From positions 1 to 64,000 of the forward strand of contig NZ_JACESE010000013.1 of the NCBI RefSeq assembly GCF_013911965.1: a DNA stretch of 64,000 nt, in the 5' to 3' direction. Made by a program: the position numbers and the translations under genes. Position 1 is the stretch's first letter, and every line of letters begins with the position of its first letter. The notes under the pieces were generated by a model, which saw only the letters and a list, made by a program, of their open reading frames with translations, was not told the origin of the DNA and ran no database searches. Of this stretch, positions 17,475-26,760 are shown piece after piece. The DNA is from Phenylobacterium sp. Lineage in GTDB: Bacteria; Pseudomonadota; Alphaproteobacteria; Caulobacterales; Caulobacteraceae.

Positions 17475-19613
17475 ATGTTCGACATCAAACGTAAGACGAT
17501 CGAGTGGGGCGGTAAGACGCTGACGCTCGAAACCGGCCGCATGGCCCGTCAGGCCGACGGCGCCGTGCTCGCCACCTATGGCGAGACCGTGGTGCTGGCC
17601 ACCGCCGTCTACGCCAAGAGCGCCAAGCCGGGTCAGGACTTCTTCCCCCTGACCGTCAACTATCAGGAGAAGACCTACGCCGCGGGCAAGATCCCCGGCG
17701 GCTTCTTCAAGCGCGAAGGCCGGCCCTCGGAAAAGGAGACCCTGGTCTCCCGCCTGATCGACCGTCCGATCCGCCCGCTGTTCGTCAAGGGCTTCAAGAA
17801 CGAAGTCCAGGTGGTCATCAACGTCCTGGCCCACGACCTGGAGAACGATCCCGACATCGTCGCCATGGTCGCCTCCTCGGCCGCCCTGGTCATCTCCGGC
17901 GCCCCCTTCATGGGTCCGATCGGCGCCGCCCGCGTCGGCTTCATCGACGGTGAGTACGTGCTCAACCCGACGCTGGAGCAGATGAAGGAGACGAAGATGG
18001 ACCTCGTCGTCGCCGGCACGGCCGACGCGGTCATGATGGTGGAGTCCGAGATCCAGGAGCTCACCGAAGAGCAGGTCCTGGGCGGCGTGACCTTCGCCCA
18101 CAAGGAAATGCAGCCGGTGATCGAGGCGATCATCGAGCTGGCCGAGCATTCCGCCAAGGAGCCCTTCGAGTTCGAACCGGAGGACACCGACGCGCTGAAG
18201 GCCAAGATGAAGGACCTGGTCGGCGCCGACATCGCCGCCGCCTACAAGATCACCAAGAAGCAGGACCGCTACGAGGCGATCGGCCAGGCCAAGGCCAAGG
18301 CCCTGGACGCCATGGCCAAGTCCGAGGCCAATCCGGACGGCGCCGACGCCCAGAAGCTGGCCGGCGTGTTCAAGGAGCTGGAAGCCGACGTCGTCCGGCG
18401 CGGCATTCTCGACACCGGCCTGCGCATCGACGGCCGCACGGTCGACACGGTCCGCCCGATCGTGTCCGAAGTGGGCGTGCTGCCCCGGGCCCACGGCTCG
18501 GCGCTGTTCACCCGTGGCGAGACCCAGGCCCTGGTGGTCGCCACCCTGGGCACCGGCGACGACGAGCAGTTCATCGACGCCCTGGAAGGGACCTACAAGG
18601 AGAAGTTCCTTCTCCACTACAACTTCCCTCCCTTCAGCGTCGGGGAAGCCGGCCGCATGGGCTCGCCCGGCCGCCGGGAGATCGGCCACGGCAAGCTCGC
18701 CTGGCGCGCCATGCGCCCGATGCTGCCGCCGACCGAGGAGTTCCCCTACACCATCCGTCTGGTCTCCGAGATCCTGGAGTCCAACGGCTCCTCCTCCATG
18801 GCCACGGTCTGCGGCGCTTCGCTGGCCCTGATGGATGCGGGCGTGCCCCTGAAGAAGCCGGTCTCCGGCATCGCCATGGGCCTGATCCTGGAATCCGACG
18901 GCTTCGCGGTCCTGTCCGACATCCTGGGTGACGAAGACCACCTGGGCGACATGGACTTCAAGGTCGCCGGCACCGCCGACGGCATCACCTCGCTGCAGAT
19001 GGACATCAAGATCGCCGGCATCACCGAGGCGATCATGAAGCAGGCGCTGGAGCAGGCGAAGGCCGGCCGCCAGCACATCCTGGGCGAGATGAAGAAGGCC
19101 ATGGACGCGCCGCGCACCGAGCTCGGCGAGTTCGCGCCCAAGATCGAGACCATCAAGATCGCGGTCGACAAGATCCGCGAAGTGATCGGCTCGGGCGGCA
19201 AGGTGATCCGCGAGATCGTCGCCGAGACCGGCGCCAAGGTCGACATCTCCGACGACGGCACGATCAAGATCGCCGCCCCGGAACAGTCGAAGATCGACGC
19301 CGCGCGCGACTGGATCCGCTCCATCGCCTCGGAGCCGGAAGTCGGCGCCATCTACACCGGCAAGGTGGTCAAGGTGGTCGACTTCGGCGCCTTCGTGAAC
19401 TTCTTCGGCGCCAAGGACGGCCTGGTTCACGTCAGCCAGATCTCCAACGAGCGCGTGGGCAAGGTCTCCGACGTCCTGACCGAAGGCCAGGAAGTGAAGG
19501 TCAAGCTCCTGGGCTTCGACGATCGCGGCAAGACCCGCCTGTCCATGAAGGTCGTCGACCAGCAGACCGGCGAGGACCTGTCCAAGAAGGAAGAGGCCGA
19601 GGCCGAAGCCTAA
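17475..19613 (+). CDS. pnp: Polyribonucleotide nucleotidyltransferase (PNPase)
   Basis: 3'-5' phosphorolytic exoribonuclease and degradosome component, 712 residues, full length. Two RNase PH-like domains (about 10-225 and 325-550) flank an all-helical linker. The second, catalytic one has [23 protein letters not shown] and the metal-site stretch SGIAMGLI...[24 protein letters not shown] domain follows (about 555-610, with [22 protein letters not shown] as two parts [10 protein letters not shown] and GAKVDI) and then an S1 domain (about 620-690, [20 protein letters not shown]). The acidic tail EEAEAEA is usual. In Caulobacter PNPase binds RNase E together with aconitase. A strong terminator follows at 19642. 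Confidence 0.98.
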   Translation: MFDIKRKTIEWGGKTLTLETGRMARQADGAVLATYGETVVLATAVYAKSAKPGQDFFPLTVNYQEKTYAAGKIPGGFFKREGRPSEKETLVSRLIDRPIRPLFVKGFKNEVQVVINVLAHDLENDPDIVAMVASSAALVISGAPFMGPIGAARVGFIDGEYVLNPTLEQMKETKMDLVVAGTADAVMMVESEIQELTEEQVLGGVTFAHKEMQPVIEAIIELAEHSAKEPFEFEPEDTDALKAKMKDLVGADIAAAYKITKKQDRYEAIGQAKAKALDAMAKSEANPDGADAQKLAGVFKELEADVVRRGILDTGLRIDGRTVDTVRPIVSEVGVLPRAHGSALFTRGETQALVVATLGTGDDEQFIDALEGTYKEKFLLHYNFPPFSVGEAGRMGSPGRREIGHGKLAWRAMRPMLPPTEEFPYTIRLVSEILESNGSSSMATVCGASLALMDAGVPLKKPVSGIAMGLILESDGFAVLSDILGDEDHLGDMDFKVAGTADGITSLQMDIKIAGITEAIMKQALEQAKAGRQHILGEMKKAMDAPRTELGEFAPKIETIKIAVDKIREVIGSGGKVIREIVAETGAKVDISDDGTIKIAAPEQSKIDAARDWIRSIASEPEVGAIYTGKVVKVVDFGAFVNFFGAKDGLVHVSQISNERVGKVSDVLTEGQEVKVKLLGFDDRGKTRLSMKVVDQQTGEDLSKKEEAEAEA

Positions 19614-19641
19614 GGGCCTCGCCTCACCTCCGAACGGTCAG

Positions 19642-19672
19642 GGGCGGCTGCGGCGACGCAGCCGCCCTTTTT
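19642..19672 (+). terminator. Rho-independent terminator of pnp
   Basis: A ten-base perfect stem GGGCGGCTGC/GCAGCCGCCC with a six-base loop is followed at once by TTTTT (19668-19672). It begins 28 bases after the pnp stop. Confidence 0.9.
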
Positions 19673-19877
19673 CGTGGACGTCGCAGGCGCCTTGGCCTAG
19701 AAGCCGCGGCTCGAAGGGTCCGCAGTTCACCCAGGCGTCACCGCCCCGCTTGTCGGGGAGCTAAACCTGCCTTGATCTTCCAGCCGCCGCGCTTGTCCTT
19801 ATGCAGCGCTCGGGTCGAAAGCCGGTGACCACGACGCCCCCCTTGCGGGGTCCTCGAGCGCCCGAGAGGATCAAGTC

Positions 19878-20414
19878 ATGCCGCGAACGGCCCTGCCCTA
19901 CGCCACGCCCGACATCTCCGCGCTCGCGCGCTTCCTGCGCGACCAGCTCGCCGCCCGCGCCACGCCGCCCGGTCATGTGGAGATGCTGAACCTGCTCGCC
20001 CGCGCCGCCGGCGCGCGCAACTTCCAGCACTTCCGCACGCTGGCCGAGCCGACAGCCGCGGCGCCTTCGGCCAGCCCGAACGAGCTCGAGCGGGTCGAGC
20101 GCCTGGCCCGCCAGTTCGACGCCCAGGGCCGCCTCGTCCAGTGGCCCGCCAAGCCCTCGCAGCAGGCGCTCGCGCTCTGGGCCTTCTGGGCCCGCATGCC
20201 GAGCGGCGAGAGCTTCACCGAACAGGCGATGAACACCTTCCTGAACGGCCTGCACCGCTTCGGCGACCCCGCCATCCTGCGACGGTCCCTGGTCAGCGCC
20301 GGCCTCGTCTCGCGCACCCTCGACTGCCGCGACTACCGCCGCATCGAACGCCAGCCGCCGCCGGAGGCCCTGGCCCTCATCCGGCGGCTGGGGCGAGGGC
20401 GGACGGCGCCCTGA
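19878..20414 (+). CDS. DUF2087-containing protein
   Basis: 178-residue cytosolic protein. The N-terminal half is helical and resembles small motifs used for substrate or DNA docking (LLARAAGARNFQHFRTL), and the C-terminal half matches DUF2087: GRLVQWPAKPSQQALALWAFWARMP, then FTEQAMNTFLNGLHRFGDPAILRRSLVSAGLVSRT and the terminal CRDYRRIE. In related proteins DUF2087 follows a helix-turn-helix or GNAT domain. The role is unknown. A GAGAGGATCAAGTC sequence with a modest ribosome-binding site lies before the ATG. It converges with dnaA through a shared terminator at 20433. Confidence 0.72.
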   Translation: MPRTALPYATPDISALARFLRDQLAARATPPGHVEMLNLLARAAGARNFQHFRTLAEPTAAAPSASPNELERVERLARQFDAQGRLVQWPAKPSQQALALWAFWARMPSGESFTEQAMNTFLNGLHRFGDPAILRRSLVSAGLVSRTLDCRDYRRIERQPPPEALALIRRLGRGRTAP

Positions 20415-20432
20415 CGTCCGCCCGAAACGCGA

Positions 20433-20458
20433 AAGGCCCGCCGGAACTGGCGGGCCTT
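20433..20458. terminator. Bidirectional terminator between DUF2087 gene and dnaA
   Basis: Perfect ten-base stem AAGGCCCGCC/GGCGGGCCTT with a six-base loop. It lies between two convergent genes: the tail is CT on the plus strand and TTTCGCG on the minus strand, so it could serve both. Confidence 0.75.
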
Positions 20459-20503
20459 CTGGCTTGCCGGGCCACGCCGGCCTGACCTCCGTGGAGGCGT
20501 CGG

Positions 20504-21949
20504 TCAGCCGCGCAGCTTGCGCAGCAGGACGTCGAGGTCGCGGGCGAGGTTCGGGTCCTCGGCCTTCAGGGACTCGATACGGCGCACCGCATGCAGCACC
20601 GTCGTGTGGTCGCGCCCGCCGAAGCGGCGGCCGATGTCGGGCAGGGAGCGGGTGGTGATCTGCTTGGCGATCCACATGGCCGTCTGGCGGGGCCGGGCCA
20701 CGGCGCGGGCGCGGCGTTCCGACAGGAGGTCGGCCTGCTTCAGCCCATAGTGCTCGGCCACCACCTTCTGGATCTGGTCGACCGTCACCCGGCGTTCCGG
20801 GGCGGCCAGGTGGGGCCGCAGGATGGCCTGGGCCTCGTCCAGGGTCAGGTGCGCCACCTCGGCGCCCACACGGGCCACCAGGGTGTTCAGGGCGCCCTCC
20901 AGCTCGCGCACGCTGTCGGTGAAGCGGTCGGCGAGGAACTGCAGCACCTCGGGCCGGGCCGCCGGCGTGAAGCCCCCCTGGCGGGCCAGCACGGCCAGCT
21001 TGCGCTCCAGGATGCCCATCCGCAGGTCCCGGTCGGCCGGCTCGATGCCGCAGACGAGGCCGGCCTGCAGGTGCGAACGCAGCCGCGGCTCCAGGTCCGA
21101 CAGTTCGTGCGGCGGCCGGTCGGCCGTCATCACCACCCGGCGGCCGTCCTGGACCAGGGAGATCAGGGTGTGGAACAGCTCCTCCTGCGTCGAGGCCTTG
21201 CCGGCGACGAAATGGACGTCGTCGATCAGCAGCAGGTCGGCGTCGCGCAGCTCGTCCTTGAAGGCCGCCGTCTGGCGGTCCTGCACGGCCTTGACGAAGG
21301 TCTGGGTGAACTTCTCGGCGGTCAGATAGACCACCTTCTTCTCCGGCGCCGTGCGCATGGCCTCCCAGCCGAGCGCGTTCAGAAGGTGGGTCTTCCCGAA
21401 GCCGTAGGGCCCGTGGAAGACCACCGGGTTGAAGTGGCCGTCGGCCCAGGCGCCGACCCGCTTGGCCACGGCGAAGGCGAACTCATTGGCCGGGCCGGGC
21501 ACGAAGTTGTCGAAGGCGAAGCGCTCCTGCAGACCGCTCGGACGCGCCGGACGGGCGGGCGCAGCGGCGGCCGACGGGGCCAGGTTCTCCAGGACCGTCA
21601 GGACCGGCGCAGGCGGCGCGTTGGCGGCGGGCGGCGGCGCGGTCTCGGCCGGGGCCAGGGCCTCGAACTCCATCTTGGACTTCAGGTCCAGAGCCCGGCC
21701 CTGCGGATCGTTCTCAGCCCACAGCTCGCCGATGCGGCGCCAGGCGTGGCGGCGGATCCAGTCGCGGGCGACGCCCGTGGCGGCCACCAGACAGACTTCG
21801 CGCTCCGACCGCTCGCGCAGAGCGGCATGTCCCAGCCAGGACCCGAACGTGGCCTCGCCCAGTTCGCGTTTCAGCGTCTGGCAAGCCTTCGCCCAGACCG
21901 CGATCGCCGGCGTGTCCGCCGCCCTGTCTGCAAGACCTCCCGAAGCCAT
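20504..21949 (-). CDS. dnaA: Chromosomal replication initiator protein
   Basis: Initiator ATPase that opens oriC and acts as a transcription factor. The 481 residues show domain I (about 10-95, with WLGHAALRE), a Pro/Ala-rich domain II, the AAA+ domain III (about 145-355) with Walker A GPYGFGKTHLLNALG, Walker B DLLLIDDVHFVAGK, and domain IV with the DnaA-box-binding signature GRDHTTVLHAVRRIE. The Walker A reads GPYGFGKT where many DnaA have GGVGLGKT; the lysine and threonine are kept. The ATG has GGGGGTTG upstream. Four GANTC sites lie in the 420-bp upstream region, as expected if transcription responds to CcrM methylation. Confidence 0.97.
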   Translation of the reverse strand: MASGGLADRAADTPAIAVWAKACQTLKRELGEATFGSWLGHAALRERSEREVCLVAATGVARDWIRRHAWRRIGELWAENDPQGRALDLKSKMEFEALAPAETAPPPAANAPPAPVLTVLENLAPSAAAAPARPARPSGLQERFAFDNFVPGPANEFAFAVAKRVGAWADGHFNPVVFHGPYGFGKTHLLNALGWEAMRTAPEKKVVYLTAEKFTQTFVKAVQDRQTAAFKDELRDADLLLIDDVHFVAGKASTQEELFHTLISLVQDGRRVVMTADRPPHELSDLEPRLRSHLQAGLVCGIEPADRDLRMGILERKLAVLARQGGFTPAARPEVLQFLADRFTDSVRELEGALNTLVARVGAEVAHLTLDEAQAILRPHLAAPERRVTVDQIQKVVAEHYGLKQADLLSERRARAVARPRQTAMWIAKQITTRSLPDIGRRFGGRDHTTVLHAVRRIESLKAEDPNLARDLDVLLRKLRG

Positions 21950-22277
21950 ACCGACACAACCCCCAGATCTTCCGTCACCTCAGATCGAGACCCCACGCCT
22001 CGACCCCCTAATTCAACAAACACAGAGGCTTATCCGGCGAGCGCATAGACTCCCGCCGCCGATTTTTCATCCGAACTCGAATGGAAATACGTGTGTGTTG
22101 AAGGTCCAGAGACTAGCCAGGGGCGGGGGGGGGTCAACGGTGATTCTTCGCGCCGTCCGCGGATATTTTCGTTGACTCATCGGCGGGCCCTCGCGCCACA
22201 AGGGAATTGCCAAAACACCGCTCCGTTAACTGAGAAGTTTGGTCGCAGGCGCCGCAGGGCCAAGCTTTCGCCACGAA
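21950..22277 (-). promoter_or_regulatory. dnaA upstream region with clustered GANTC sites
   Basis: About 330 bp between the rpsT terminator and dnaA hold no gene. GANTC (CcrM) sites are at 22048-22052, 22142-22146 and 22174-22178, with a fourth at 22326-22330 inside the rpsT 3' region. The region is AT-richer than its surroundings and must contain the dnaA promoter and a leader. In Caulobacter crescentus dnaA transcription depends on methylated GANTC. I found no clear 9-base DnaA box and no convincing -35/-10 pair, so exact promoter positions are left open. Confidence 0.65.
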
Positions 22278-22310
22278 AAAGCCCGCAGCCTCAAGAGGCA
22301 TGCGGGCTTT
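22276..22310 (-). terminator. Rho-independent terminator of rpsT
   Basis: Read on the minus strand, AAAGCCCGCA (22301-22310) pairs with TGCGGGCTTT (22278-22287); inside is a second stem, GCCTC/GAGGC with a two-base loop and one bulged base. A TTTTT tail follows (22276-22280). It lies about 58 bases after the rpsT stop and insulates dnaA from rpsT. Confidence 0.88.
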
Positions 22311-22368
22311 CCCGAAAGCTGATTAGATTCAATGCGTCAGACGGTCACTGCCGCCTTAAGCTCAAGCT

Positions 22369-22638
22369 TTAGGCAGCGGCGAGCTTCTTCAGCTGAGCGT
22401 TCAGCCGCGAGACCTTCCGAGAGGCCGTGTTCTTGTGGATCACGCCCTTGGTCACCGCCCGCATCACCTCCGACTGCGCCTCCACGAAGGCCGTCTTGGC
22501 GGCGGCCGCATCGCCGGCGGCGACGGCCTCCTCGAAGCGGCGCAGATAGGTGCGCACGCGCGAACGACGGGCTTTGTTGACTTCGGTGCGGCGGGCGATC
22601 TTGCGGATCGCCTTCTTGGCGCCGGGCGTGTTGGCCAT
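22369..22638 (-). CDS. rpsT: 30S ribosomal protein S20
   Basis: 89-residue basic helical protein that binds 16S rRNA early in 30S assembly. The signature is clear: [34 protein letters not shown] in three parts ([38 protein letters not shown]), then [21 protein letters not shown]. The ATG at 22638 is the family start; upstream in-frame codons belong to the leader. A strong sigma-70-like promoter lies at 22702-22730 and a terminator at 22276. The rpsT gene upstream of dnaA is a feature of Caulobacter-like chromosomes. Confidence 0.97.
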   Translation of the reverse strand: MANTPGAKKAIRKIARRTEVNKARRSRVRTYLRRFEEAVAAGDAAAAKTAFVEAQSEVMRAVTKGVIHKNTASRKVSRLNAQLKKLAAA

Positions 22639-22701
22639 AGGACAGCTCTCGAAAAGTGTCGCGCCCGAGCACGGGCCCGGGCGTTGAAAATCGGAGGCGC
22701 G

Positions 22702-22730
22702 GATATACGGGATGCGACAGCCCGGGTCAA
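22702..22730 (-). promoter_or_regulatory. Sigma-70-type promoter of rpsT
   Basis: On the minus strand TTGACC (22725-22730) and TATATC (22702-22707) are separated by exactly 17 bases. Transcription would start near 22694 and leave a leader of about 55 bases before the rpsT ATG. This is the best promoter match in the window. Confidence 0.75.
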
Positions 22731-22757
22731 TGCCGGCCCCGCGCTTCGTCTCCCCGT

Positions 22758-23342
22758 TCAATCCTGGCCGATGAAGCGCCGCCAGGCGGGATGGGCGGCG
22801 ATCAGGTCCGCCATCAGCTGATAGCCGCCCGCCCCCGGATGGGCGCCGTCGCCGGCCCGGGCCTCGGCCAGCCAGGTCCCGCTCACCGCCAGCGGGCGCA
22901 GGACGTCGAGATAGGGGACCTTGAGGCGGGCGCAGAGCGTCTTGAACGCCTCGTTGAGGGCCTCCAGCCGCGCCGCCAGGGCCGGCTCCTCGGCGGGGGG
23001 CGGACCGACCATCAGCACCGGCGCCAGCCGGGCGCCCTGCGTCAGGAGCAGATGGGCGGTCTTCAGGCTCTCGGCCGGCGAAAGCCGCGATCCCCCGCCC
23101 CCAGCGGCGTTGGCGTCGTTGCGGCCGAAGGAGAAGACGATCCCGCAGGGTTCGGCCTCCGTCAGCCTCGCCTGCGCCTCGGCGGCCCAGCGGCGGGCGA
23201 TGTCGGCGCTGGCCTCGCCCCGGACGCCGAGGTTGTAGACGGTCACCTCCGGCCGCCCGGCCAGGGCCCGGCCCAGCCAGCCCTGGTGGTCCGGATCGCC
23301 GACGCCGGCGACGAAGGAGTCGCCGAAGGCGAGGATGCGCAT
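22758..23342 (-). CDS. SGNH/GDSL-family hydrolase
   Basis: 194-residue lipase/esterase of the SGNH fold. Block I is [11 protein letters not shown] with the catalytic Ser in GDSF, block [12 protein letters not shown] with the oxyanion Asn, and block [17 protein letters not shown] with the catalytic Asp and His. No signal peptide is seen, so it probably acts in the cytoplasm. Its ATG immediately follows the stop of the enoyl-CoA hydratase gene, so it is translated from the same message. The substrate (arylester, thioester or acyl group on a carbohydrate) cannot be told. Confidence 0.88.
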   Translation of the reverse strand: MRILAFGDSFVAGVGDPDHQGWLGRALAGRPEVTVYNLGVRGEASADIARRWAAEAQARLTEAEPCGIVFSFGRNDANAAGGGGSRLSPAESLKTAHLLLTQGARLAPVLMVGPPPAEEPALAARLEALNEAFKTLCARLKVPYLDVLRPLAVSGTWLAEARAGDGAHPGAGGYQLMADLIAAHPAWRRFIGQD

Positions 23343-23343
23343 G

Positions 23344-24129
23344 CTAGCGGCCCTTGAACGCCGGCTTCCGCTTCTCGACGAAGGCGGCCATGCCTTCCTT
23401 CTGGTCCTCGAAGGCGAAGAGGGAGTGGAAGAGCCGGCGCTCCACCGCCACGCCGGCGGCGAGCGTGGTCTCGTAGGCGGTCTCCGCCAGCTCCTTGTTC
23501 ATCATCACCGCCAGCGGCGACTGGCCGGCGATCTTGGCGGCGACGGCCAGGGCCTCCTCCACCAGCTTGTCGGCGGCCACGATGCGGGAGACGAGGCCCG
23601 CCCGCTCGGCCTCCTCGGCGTCCATCATCCGGCCGGTCAGGATCATCTCCATGGCCTTGGACTTGCCGACGAAGCGGGTCAGGCGCTGGGTGCCGCCGAT
23701 GCCGGGCGCCACGCCCAGATTGATCTCCGGCTGGCCGAACCTGGCCGTGTCGGCGGCCAGGATGAAGTCGCACATCATGGCGAGCTCACAGCCGCCGCCC
23801 AGCGCGAAGCCGGCCACGGCGGCGATGATCGGCTTGCGGCACTGCTCGATCGCCCGCGCGCCGCGGGTGAAGGTGTCGGCGGCGAACATGTCCGCATAGG
23901 ACTTGTCGGCCATCTCCTTGATGTCGGCGCCGGCGGCGAAGGCGCGTTCCGAGCCGGTGAGCACCAGGCAGCGCACCGCCTCGTCCGCCTCGGCCGCGGC
24001 GACGGCGGCGGCCAGCTCGTCCAGCAGGGCGGCGTTGAGCGCATTCAGCGCCTGGGGCCGGTTCAGGCGGATCAGGGTGACCGGCCCGTGGGCCTCGACG
24101 ATCAGGGTCTCGTAGCTCGGGGCGGACAT
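23344..24129 (-). CDS. Enoyl-CoA hydratase
   Basis: Crotonase-fold enzyme of 261 residues that hydrates trans-2-enoyl-CoA in beta-oxidation. The CoA oxyanion site is FAAGADIKEMADK and the signature CRKPIIAAVAGFALGGGCELAMMCDFILA is given in parts (KPIIAAVAGFALGGG, CELAMMCDFI). Both glutamates of short-chain hydratases can be seen, in GGCELAMM and in the PEINLGVAPGIGGTQRL stretch. That pattern matches mitochondrial ECHS1-type hydratase rather than an isomerase. The start at 24129 gives MSAPSYETLIVE. The SGNH hydrolase gene follows with no gap. Confidence 0.93.
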   Translation of the reverse strand: MSAPSYETLIVEAHGPVTLIRLNRPQALNALNAALLDELAAAVAAAEADEAVRCLVLTGSERAFAAGADIKEMADKSYADMFAADTFTRGARAIEQCRKPIIAAVAGFALGGGCELAMMCDFILAADTARFGQPEINLGVAPGIGGTQRLTRFVGKSKAMEMILTGRMMDAEEAERAGLVSRIVAADKLVEEALAVAAKIAGQSPLAVMMNKELAETAYETTLAAGVAVERRLFHSLFAFEDQKEGMAAFVEKRKPAFKGR

Positions 24130-24163
24130 GGGGCGGCCTCCTTTGCGCGTGTGCCCTTCGCGC

Positions 24164-25036
24164 TTAAGGCCCCTCGACCGCATAGCCAAGGGCGCGCAAC
24201 CGTTCGGGCAGCCCGTCGGGACCGATCAGATGGCCGACGCCGACCACCACCACGGTCGTCCCGCGCCCGTCCAGACGGGCCGTCAGCGGCTCCATCCAGG
24301 CCATGTTCCGGGCCACCACCATGCGCTGGTAGATGCCGGGCGCGGCCTCGCGCAGGGGATCGAGGGCCTCGTCCTCCAGGGTCGCCACGTCGCCCGCCAT
24401 CCAGGCGGCCACGAGGCGATCGAACTGCTCCGGATCGGTCTCGAGCTGCTCGAGGGACTCCTCGAGGCTCGCCACCTGCTCCTCCAGGGGGGCGGCGGCG
24501 AACATGGCGATCTGCTCTTCGGCCGTCTCGAAGGCGCGCCGCGCCACGTCCGGGGGCGCCGTAAGGCTGATCTGGCGCTCCACCCCCTGGTCGGTGGTCG
24601 CACCGGCGCGGCCGAAGGCGAGGGTCGCCAGCATGACCTCGGCGAGCCACGGCTTGACGCCCGCCAGCAGCTGCGGCGGGGCGCCATAGAGGGCGCCGAC
24701 CCGCGCCAGCCGCTCACGCCCCTCGACCGAAAGCAGGTCCGGGAGGGACTCGCCCGCCGGCAGCCGGCCCAGCCGCAGAGCCGCCGCGGCCCCCTGGGCC
24801 TCGGAGGCGGCGTCCACGGGCAGTTCGAACCAGAGGTCGTCGGCCTGGGCCAGCCCCGCCTCCAGCGCGTCCGGCCGCCAGTCGAGGCCCGGCGGCAGGA
24901 GATGCACCGAGCCGAAGAGGATCATCTCGGAATCGGCGTCGCGCACCGTCCAGACCGGCGGCTCGGCCCGCGCCGGCTCGCAGGCGGCCGTGAGGCCCAC
25001 GGCGAGCAGGAGGGCGATCATGGACCTGCGGCGCAT
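24164..25036 (-). CDS. TraB/GumN-family exported protein
   Basis: 290-residue protein with an N-terminal signal MRRRSMIALLLAVGLTAAC that ends in a lipobox-like AAC, so it is exported and perhaps lipidated. The mature part carries the TraB/GumN pattern: FGSVHLLPPGLDW near the N terminus, two long helical regions and the C-terminal VVVVGVGHLIGPDGLPERLRALGY, with conserved His residues in the two GxxH motifs. Members (Tiki, TraB) are proposed metalloproteases; the bacterial role is unclear. The gene begins just inside the end of mutM on the same strand and is probably co-transcribed with it. Confidence 0.85.
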   Translation of the reverse strand: MRRRSMIALLLAVGLTAACEPARAEPPVWTVRDADSEMILFGSVHLLPPGLDWRPDALEAGLAQADDLWFELPVDAASEAQGAAAALRLGRLPAGESLPDLLSVEGRERLARVGALYGAPPQLLAGVKPWLAEVMLATLAFGRAGATTDQGVERQISLTAPPDVARRAFETAEEQIAMFAAAPLEEQVASLEESLEQLETDPEQFDRLVAAWMAGDVATLEDEALDPLREAAPGIYQRMVVARNMAWMEPLTARLDGRGTTVVVVGVGHLIGPDGLPERLRALGYAVEGP

Positions 25037-25038
25037 GC

Positions 25039-25902
25039 TCACCTCTGGCAGACGGGACAGTAGAAGGTGGAACGGCCGGCCTGGACCGTGCGGGCGATGG
25101 TTCCGCCGCAGCCGGGGTTGAGGCAGGGCTCGCCCTCGCGGCCATAGGCGCGGAAGCTGTGCTGGAAGTAGCCCAGCGCGCCGTCCGCCGAGGCGTAGTC
25201 GCGCAAGGTCGAGCCGCCCGCGGCGATCGCCTCGGCCAGCACCTCGCGCACGGCCTGGACGAGGCGCGCCAGCCGCTCGCGGCCGATCCGGCCCGCCGGC
25301 CGGTTTGGGGAGATCCGCGCCCGGTTCAGCGCCTCGCACACATAGATGTTGCCCAGGCCCGCCACGATCCTCTGGTCCAGCAGCAGGGTCTTGGGCCCCT
25401 GGCGACGGCCTTCGAAGGCGCGCGCCAGGTGGGCGGCGTCGAAATCGGCCGAGAGGGGTTCGGGCCCCATGCCGGCGAACCACGGATGCTCGGCGAGGGC
25501 GTCGGTCTCCGCCAGCCCCATGAAGCCGAACCGCCGGGGGTCGTAATAGGTGACGCGCCCGCCGGCCTCGGTCTCGAACACCACATGGGCGTGGCGGGGG
25601 TCGGGATCGGCGGCGTAGACGAACTGGCCGGGCCGGGCGGAACCTTCGGGCCTGGCGATCTCAAACCGGCCGGTCATGCCCAGGTGCATGACCAGCGTGT
25701 CGCCCCGGTCGGTGGGCAGCAGCAGGTACTTGGCCCGCCGGGCGAGGTTGCCGGCCCTGGCGCCGGTCAGGCGCTGGACGAAGTCGGGCGGAAAGGGAAA
25801 GCGCAGGTCGGGCCGGCGCGCCTCGACCCGGGTCAGCCTCTGGCCGTCCAGGACCGGCGAAAGGCCCCGGCGGACAGTCTCGACCTCGGGAAGTTCGGGC
25901 AT
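25039..25902 (-). CDS. mutM: Formamidopyrimidine-DNA glycosylase
   Basis: Base-excision glycosylase/AP lyase that removes 8-oxoguanine and FaPy. The 287 residues begin [14 protein letters not shown], in which Pro2 is the catalytic nucleophile and Glu3 the acid; start 25902 is therefore fixed. The helix-two-turn-helix region has [21 protein letters not shown], and the C-terminal zinc finger is [14 protein letters not shown]...FYCPVCQR with four cysteines. A 16-residue insert relative to E. coli lies before the H2TH. A longer in-frame extension upstream (to 25938) would displace Pro2 and is rejected. It diverges from ubiE, 97 bp away. Confidence 0.96.
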   Translation of the reverse strand: MPELPEVETVRRGLSPVLDGQRLTRVEARRPDLRFPFPPDFVQRLTGARAGNLARRAKYLLLPTDRGDTLVMHLGMTGRFEIARPEGSARPGQFVYAADPDPRHAHVVFETEAGGRVTYYDPRRFGFMGLAETDALAEHPWFAGMGPEPLSADFDAAHLARAFEGRRQGPKTLLLDQRIVAGLGNIYVCEALNRARISPNRPAGRIGRERLARLVQAVREVLAEAIAAGGSTLRDYASADGALGYFQHSFRAYGREGEPCLNPGCGGTIARTVQAGRSTFYCPVCQR

Positions 25903-25999
25903 GCCGCTTCGATTGGCAGACGAAGGGGCCAAGATCAACTTGCGTCACGAGCCCGCGCCTGCGCTGGCGCCGCCGCGCGCGGGGGGCTAAGAGCGAGCC

Positions 26000-26758
26000 A
26001 TGACCGGACCTGCCGCCACCTTCGGATTCCGCGACGTCGCGGCCGACGAGAAGCCGCGACTGGTGCGCGGCGTCTTCGACCGCGTCGCCCGCCGCTACGA
26101 CCTGATGAACGACCTGATGAGCGGGGGCGTCCACCGGCTGTGGAAGGACGCCGTCGCCGCACGCCTCAACCCGCAGCCCGGCGAGGTGATCATCGACTGC
26201 GCCGGCGGCACCGGCGACATGTCCCGCCGCTTCGCGAAGATGGCCCGGCGCGCCCAGGCGCGCCGCGGCGGACCGGACGCGAAGATCTTCCTGATCGACT
26301 ACAACGCCGAGATGATCACGGCCGGGCGCGAGAAGGGCTCCGAGCCGGAGATCTGCTGGAGCGTCGGCGACGCCCAGCGCCTGCCGCTGCCGGACGCCTG
26401 CGCCGACGCCTATGTCATCGCCTTCGGCATCCGCAACGTCACCGACGTCTCCGCGGCCCTGCGCGAGGCCCGGCGCGTGCTGAAGCCGGGCGGCCGGTTC
26501 CTCTGCCTGGAGTTCTCGAAGCCTGTCACGGAGCCCCTGCAGAAGGCCTATGACGCCTATTCCTTCAAGGTCATCCCGCAGGTCGGCGAGTGGGTGGCCA
26601 AGGACCGCGAGTCCTATCAGTACCTGGTGGAGAGCATCCGCCGCTTCCCCGACCAGCAGACCTTCGCCCAGATGATGCGCGAAGCGGGCCTTTCCCGCGT
26701 GAGCGTCACCAACTTCACCGGCGGCGTGGCGGCCCTGCACCAGGGCTGGGCCATCTGA
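26000..26758 (+). CDS. ubiE: Ubiquinone/menaquinone biosynthesis C-methyltransferase
   Basis: SAM-dependent methyltransferase of 252 residues for the C-methylation step of ubiquinone synthesis. Family signatures are [25 protein letters not shown], here as [14 protein letters not shown] and HRLWK, the SAM motif I region [17 protein letters not shown], and [32 protein letters not shown] in the C-terminal part. A short basic insert ([14 protein letters not shown]) lies after motif I, a common feature in Caulobacterales. The stop is two bases before the ubiB start, so the two genes form an operon for quinone synthesis. Confidence 0.95.
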   Translation: MTGPAATFGFRDVAADEKPRLVRGVFDRVARRYDLMNDLMSGGVHRLWKDAVAARLNPQPGEVIIDCAGGTGDMSRRFAKMARRAQARRGGPDAKIFLIDYNAEMITAGREKGSEPEICWSVGDAQRLPLPDACADAYVIAFGIRNVTDVSAALREARRVLKPGGRFLCLEFSKPVTEPLQKAYDAYSFKVIPQVGEWVAKDRESYQYLVESIRRFPDQQTFAQMMREAGLSRVSVTNFTGGVAALHQGWAI

Positions 26759-26760
26759 GC

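Noticed and set aside
17367-19430. 687-codon minus-strand open frame opposite pnp
   Set aside because: His/Asp/Gly/Leu-rich mirror of the pnp coding sequence, without family motifs; pnp itself is complete on the plus strand.
21950-22368. Chromosomal replication origin next to dnaA
   Set aside because: No cluster of DnaA boxes was seen; the nearest sequence, TTATCCGGC at 22030, departs from TTATCCACA at the important last bases. In Caulobacter the origin is near hemE, not dnaA.
25903-25938. Longer N terminus for mutM
   Set aside because: The upstream in-frame start would bury the catalytic Pro2, which must be the free N-terminal residue after Met removal.
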